This document shows, in pieces, positions 63,095 to 64,000 of a stretch of DNA of 64,000 nt. The position numbers were made by a program, and so were the translations under genes. This stretch comes from Bradyrhizobium sp. 170. GTDB lineage: Bacteria; Pseudomonadota; Alphaproteobacteria; Rhizobiales; Xanthobacteraceae. Position 1 is the first letter of the stretch; each line of letters starts with the position of its first letter. The notes under the pieces were generated by a model, which was given only the letters and a program-made list of their open reading frames with translations, searched no databases and had not been told where the DNA came from. Location of the stretch: NCBI RefSeq assembly GCF_023101085.1, contig NZ_CP064703.1, positions 6,572,001-6,636,000 on the forward strand, given 5' to 3'.

Positions 63095-63994
63095 CTACTG
63101 CCGCTTCTGTCCGCTCGGCGCCGGCCTAGCCGCGTTCGCCGCGGGCGCCGGTCTGGGTGGTGCCGCCTCCGCCGCCGGCGCGGAGTTGTTGCTTCCGCCG
63201 AAGATCACCCGGGTCGGGTTGCGGTCGAAATTGTTCACGGCGCGGCTGATGTCGGAAAGGGTGCGGCGGCCGTCGGCCATCAGCGCGCCGGACCGCTTGT
63301 CGAAATCCTCGGCGAGTTCGCGGATCGACTTCACCATTAAATTCAATTCGCCGCCGGCGGCGCCGCCCGCGACGGTGTTCAGCCCGAGCATCAGACTGTC
63401 GGCCTTGCCCATCACGCCATCGACCCGAAGCATGACGTTGTCGATCTTCTCGGAGTTGCGCGCGAGTGCGGCCGTGAAGGTTTCGAGATTCCGCAGCGAG
63501 TTCTTCACGGATTCCTGGTTGTCGGCAACGATCCGGTTGACGTTCTGCAGCGTGGCGCGGATGGACTCCGTCACGTCCTGCAGCGCGCTCGGATCGGCTG
63601 TCAGCATCGGAACGCCGTCCTCGTCGAGCGGCACGGCAGCCGCGTTTTCCTCGCCGCCCTTCAGCGAGATCGCCGCGACGCCGGTCAGTCCCTGGAATTC
63701 GAGGCCGACGAGCGTGTCCTTGCGGATCGGGGCGTTGTTCTCAACCATCGCCAGTGCGACCACCCGCCGCGGGTTGTCGAGCTTGACCGACACAACCTCC
63801 CCTATCCGGATACCGTTAAAGTTGACACTACCACCGTTGCGCAGGCCGGACGCCGGGCCTTCGAACACGATGCGGATCGGACTGCGCTGCTTGGTGGTAT
63901 GCAGGCTCTGAAACCACAGCACGAAGCCGAACGCGGCGGCGATCACCGCCAGCGTGAAGGCCCCGATCAGGACGTAATTCGCCCGCGTTTCCAT
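63095..63994 (-). CDS. MlaD/MCE-domain lipid-transport protein
   Basis: The 299-aa product has an N-terminal TM anchor (residues about 8-28). The MCE domain (about 38-115) carries VFEGPASGLRNGGSVNFNGIRIGEV and LVGLEFQGLTGVAAISLKGG. A helical region (about 145-250) and a Pro/Ala tail follow. It is the periplasmic substrate-binding part of an MCE ABC transporter. The permease and ATPase genes should lie just beyond the window end. The gene is complete, with its start 6 bases from the edge. Confidence 0.93.
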   Translation of the reverse strand: METRANYVLIGAFTLAVIAAAFGFVLWFQSLHTTKQRSPIRIVFEGPASGLRNGGSVNFNGIRIGEVVSVKLDNPRRVVALAMVENNAPIRKDTLVGLEFQGLTGVAAISLKGGEENAAAVPLDEDGVPMLTADPSALQDVTESIRATLQNVNRIVADNQESVKNSLRNLETFTAALARNSEKIDNVMLRVDGVMGKADSLMLGLNTVAGGAAGGELNLMVKSIRELAEDFDKRSGALMADGRRTLSDISRAVNNFDRNPTRVIFGGSNNSAPAAEAAPPRPAPAANAARPAPSGQKRQ

Positions 63995-64000
63995 AACTCA

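Overview
The window is GC-rich alphaproteobacterial chromosome, almost certainly Bradyrhizobium or a very close relative. The evidence is a Caulobacter-type flagellar gene set (fliX-flgI, flaF/flbT, MotE, DUF6468), a very large (752 aa) flagellin like the thick-flagellum flagellins of Bradyrhizobium, a DksA lacking most zinc cysteines, a DUF3551 protein, and interspersed repeats typical of that genus.

Layout. 0.2-11.8 kb: an exported TPR protein, two small hypotheticals, the leftward fliL-fliM-DUF6468-motE operon and the divergent flgF-flgG-flgA-flgH operon. 11.9-16.4 kb: a YidB-like gene, a GlsB/YeaQ-type gene and a tctCBA solute uptake operon, bracketed by a direct duplication of the flgH 3' end plus terminator. 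16.4-22.5 kb: housekeeping and stress genes (PRC-barrel, exported SspB-like protein, Tat-type beta carbonic anhydrase, DehI-like protein, hydratase, DksA, NAD(P)-binding protein) and a roughly 410-bp interspersed repeat. 22.6-36 kb: HxlR regulator, then the second flagellar block: fliX | flgI-flgJ-flgN-like, flaG-like, flagellin-flaF-hypothetical, flbT, and flgE-flgK-flgL. 36-54.5 kb: ordinary metabolic and regulatory genes (MsrB, FAD oxidoreductase, phosphohistidine phosphatase, USP, DUF1127/MocR pair, YdcF, MHYT-GGDEF-EAL protein, DUF892 protein, YbhN-like protein, secreted SGNH hydrolase, ferredoxin-NADP reductase, thioesterase, alpha/beta hydrolase, 2Fe-2S ferredoxin, Hpt protein). 54.9-60.2 kb: a 1779-aa two-TM coiled-coil protein resembling polar scaffolds such as TipN. 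60.2-63.1 kb: an accessory strip with REP palindromes, a second inverted copy of the interspersed repeat, a broken VapBC-type module and a two-gene AT-richer cassette of unknown function. The window ends with an MlaD/MCE protein.

Control signals fit a Caulobacter-style hierarchy. TTAA-N7-TTAA (CtrA-type) boxes lie upstream of the TPR gene, between fliX and flgI, and upstream of the 1779-aa gene. GG-N10-GC (sigma-54-type) elements lie upstream of flgF, flgI and flgE.

The most unusual observations are: the same surface domain shared by flagellin (two copies), FlgL and FlgE; two accessory cassettes each bracketed by a duplicated 3' end of the neighbouring core gene; an SspB-like fold carrying a signal peptide and a cysteine pair; and the repeat-built giant scaffold with its CtrA-type promoter. 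All functional statements come from reading the sequence and from knowledge of the families. No searches were run.
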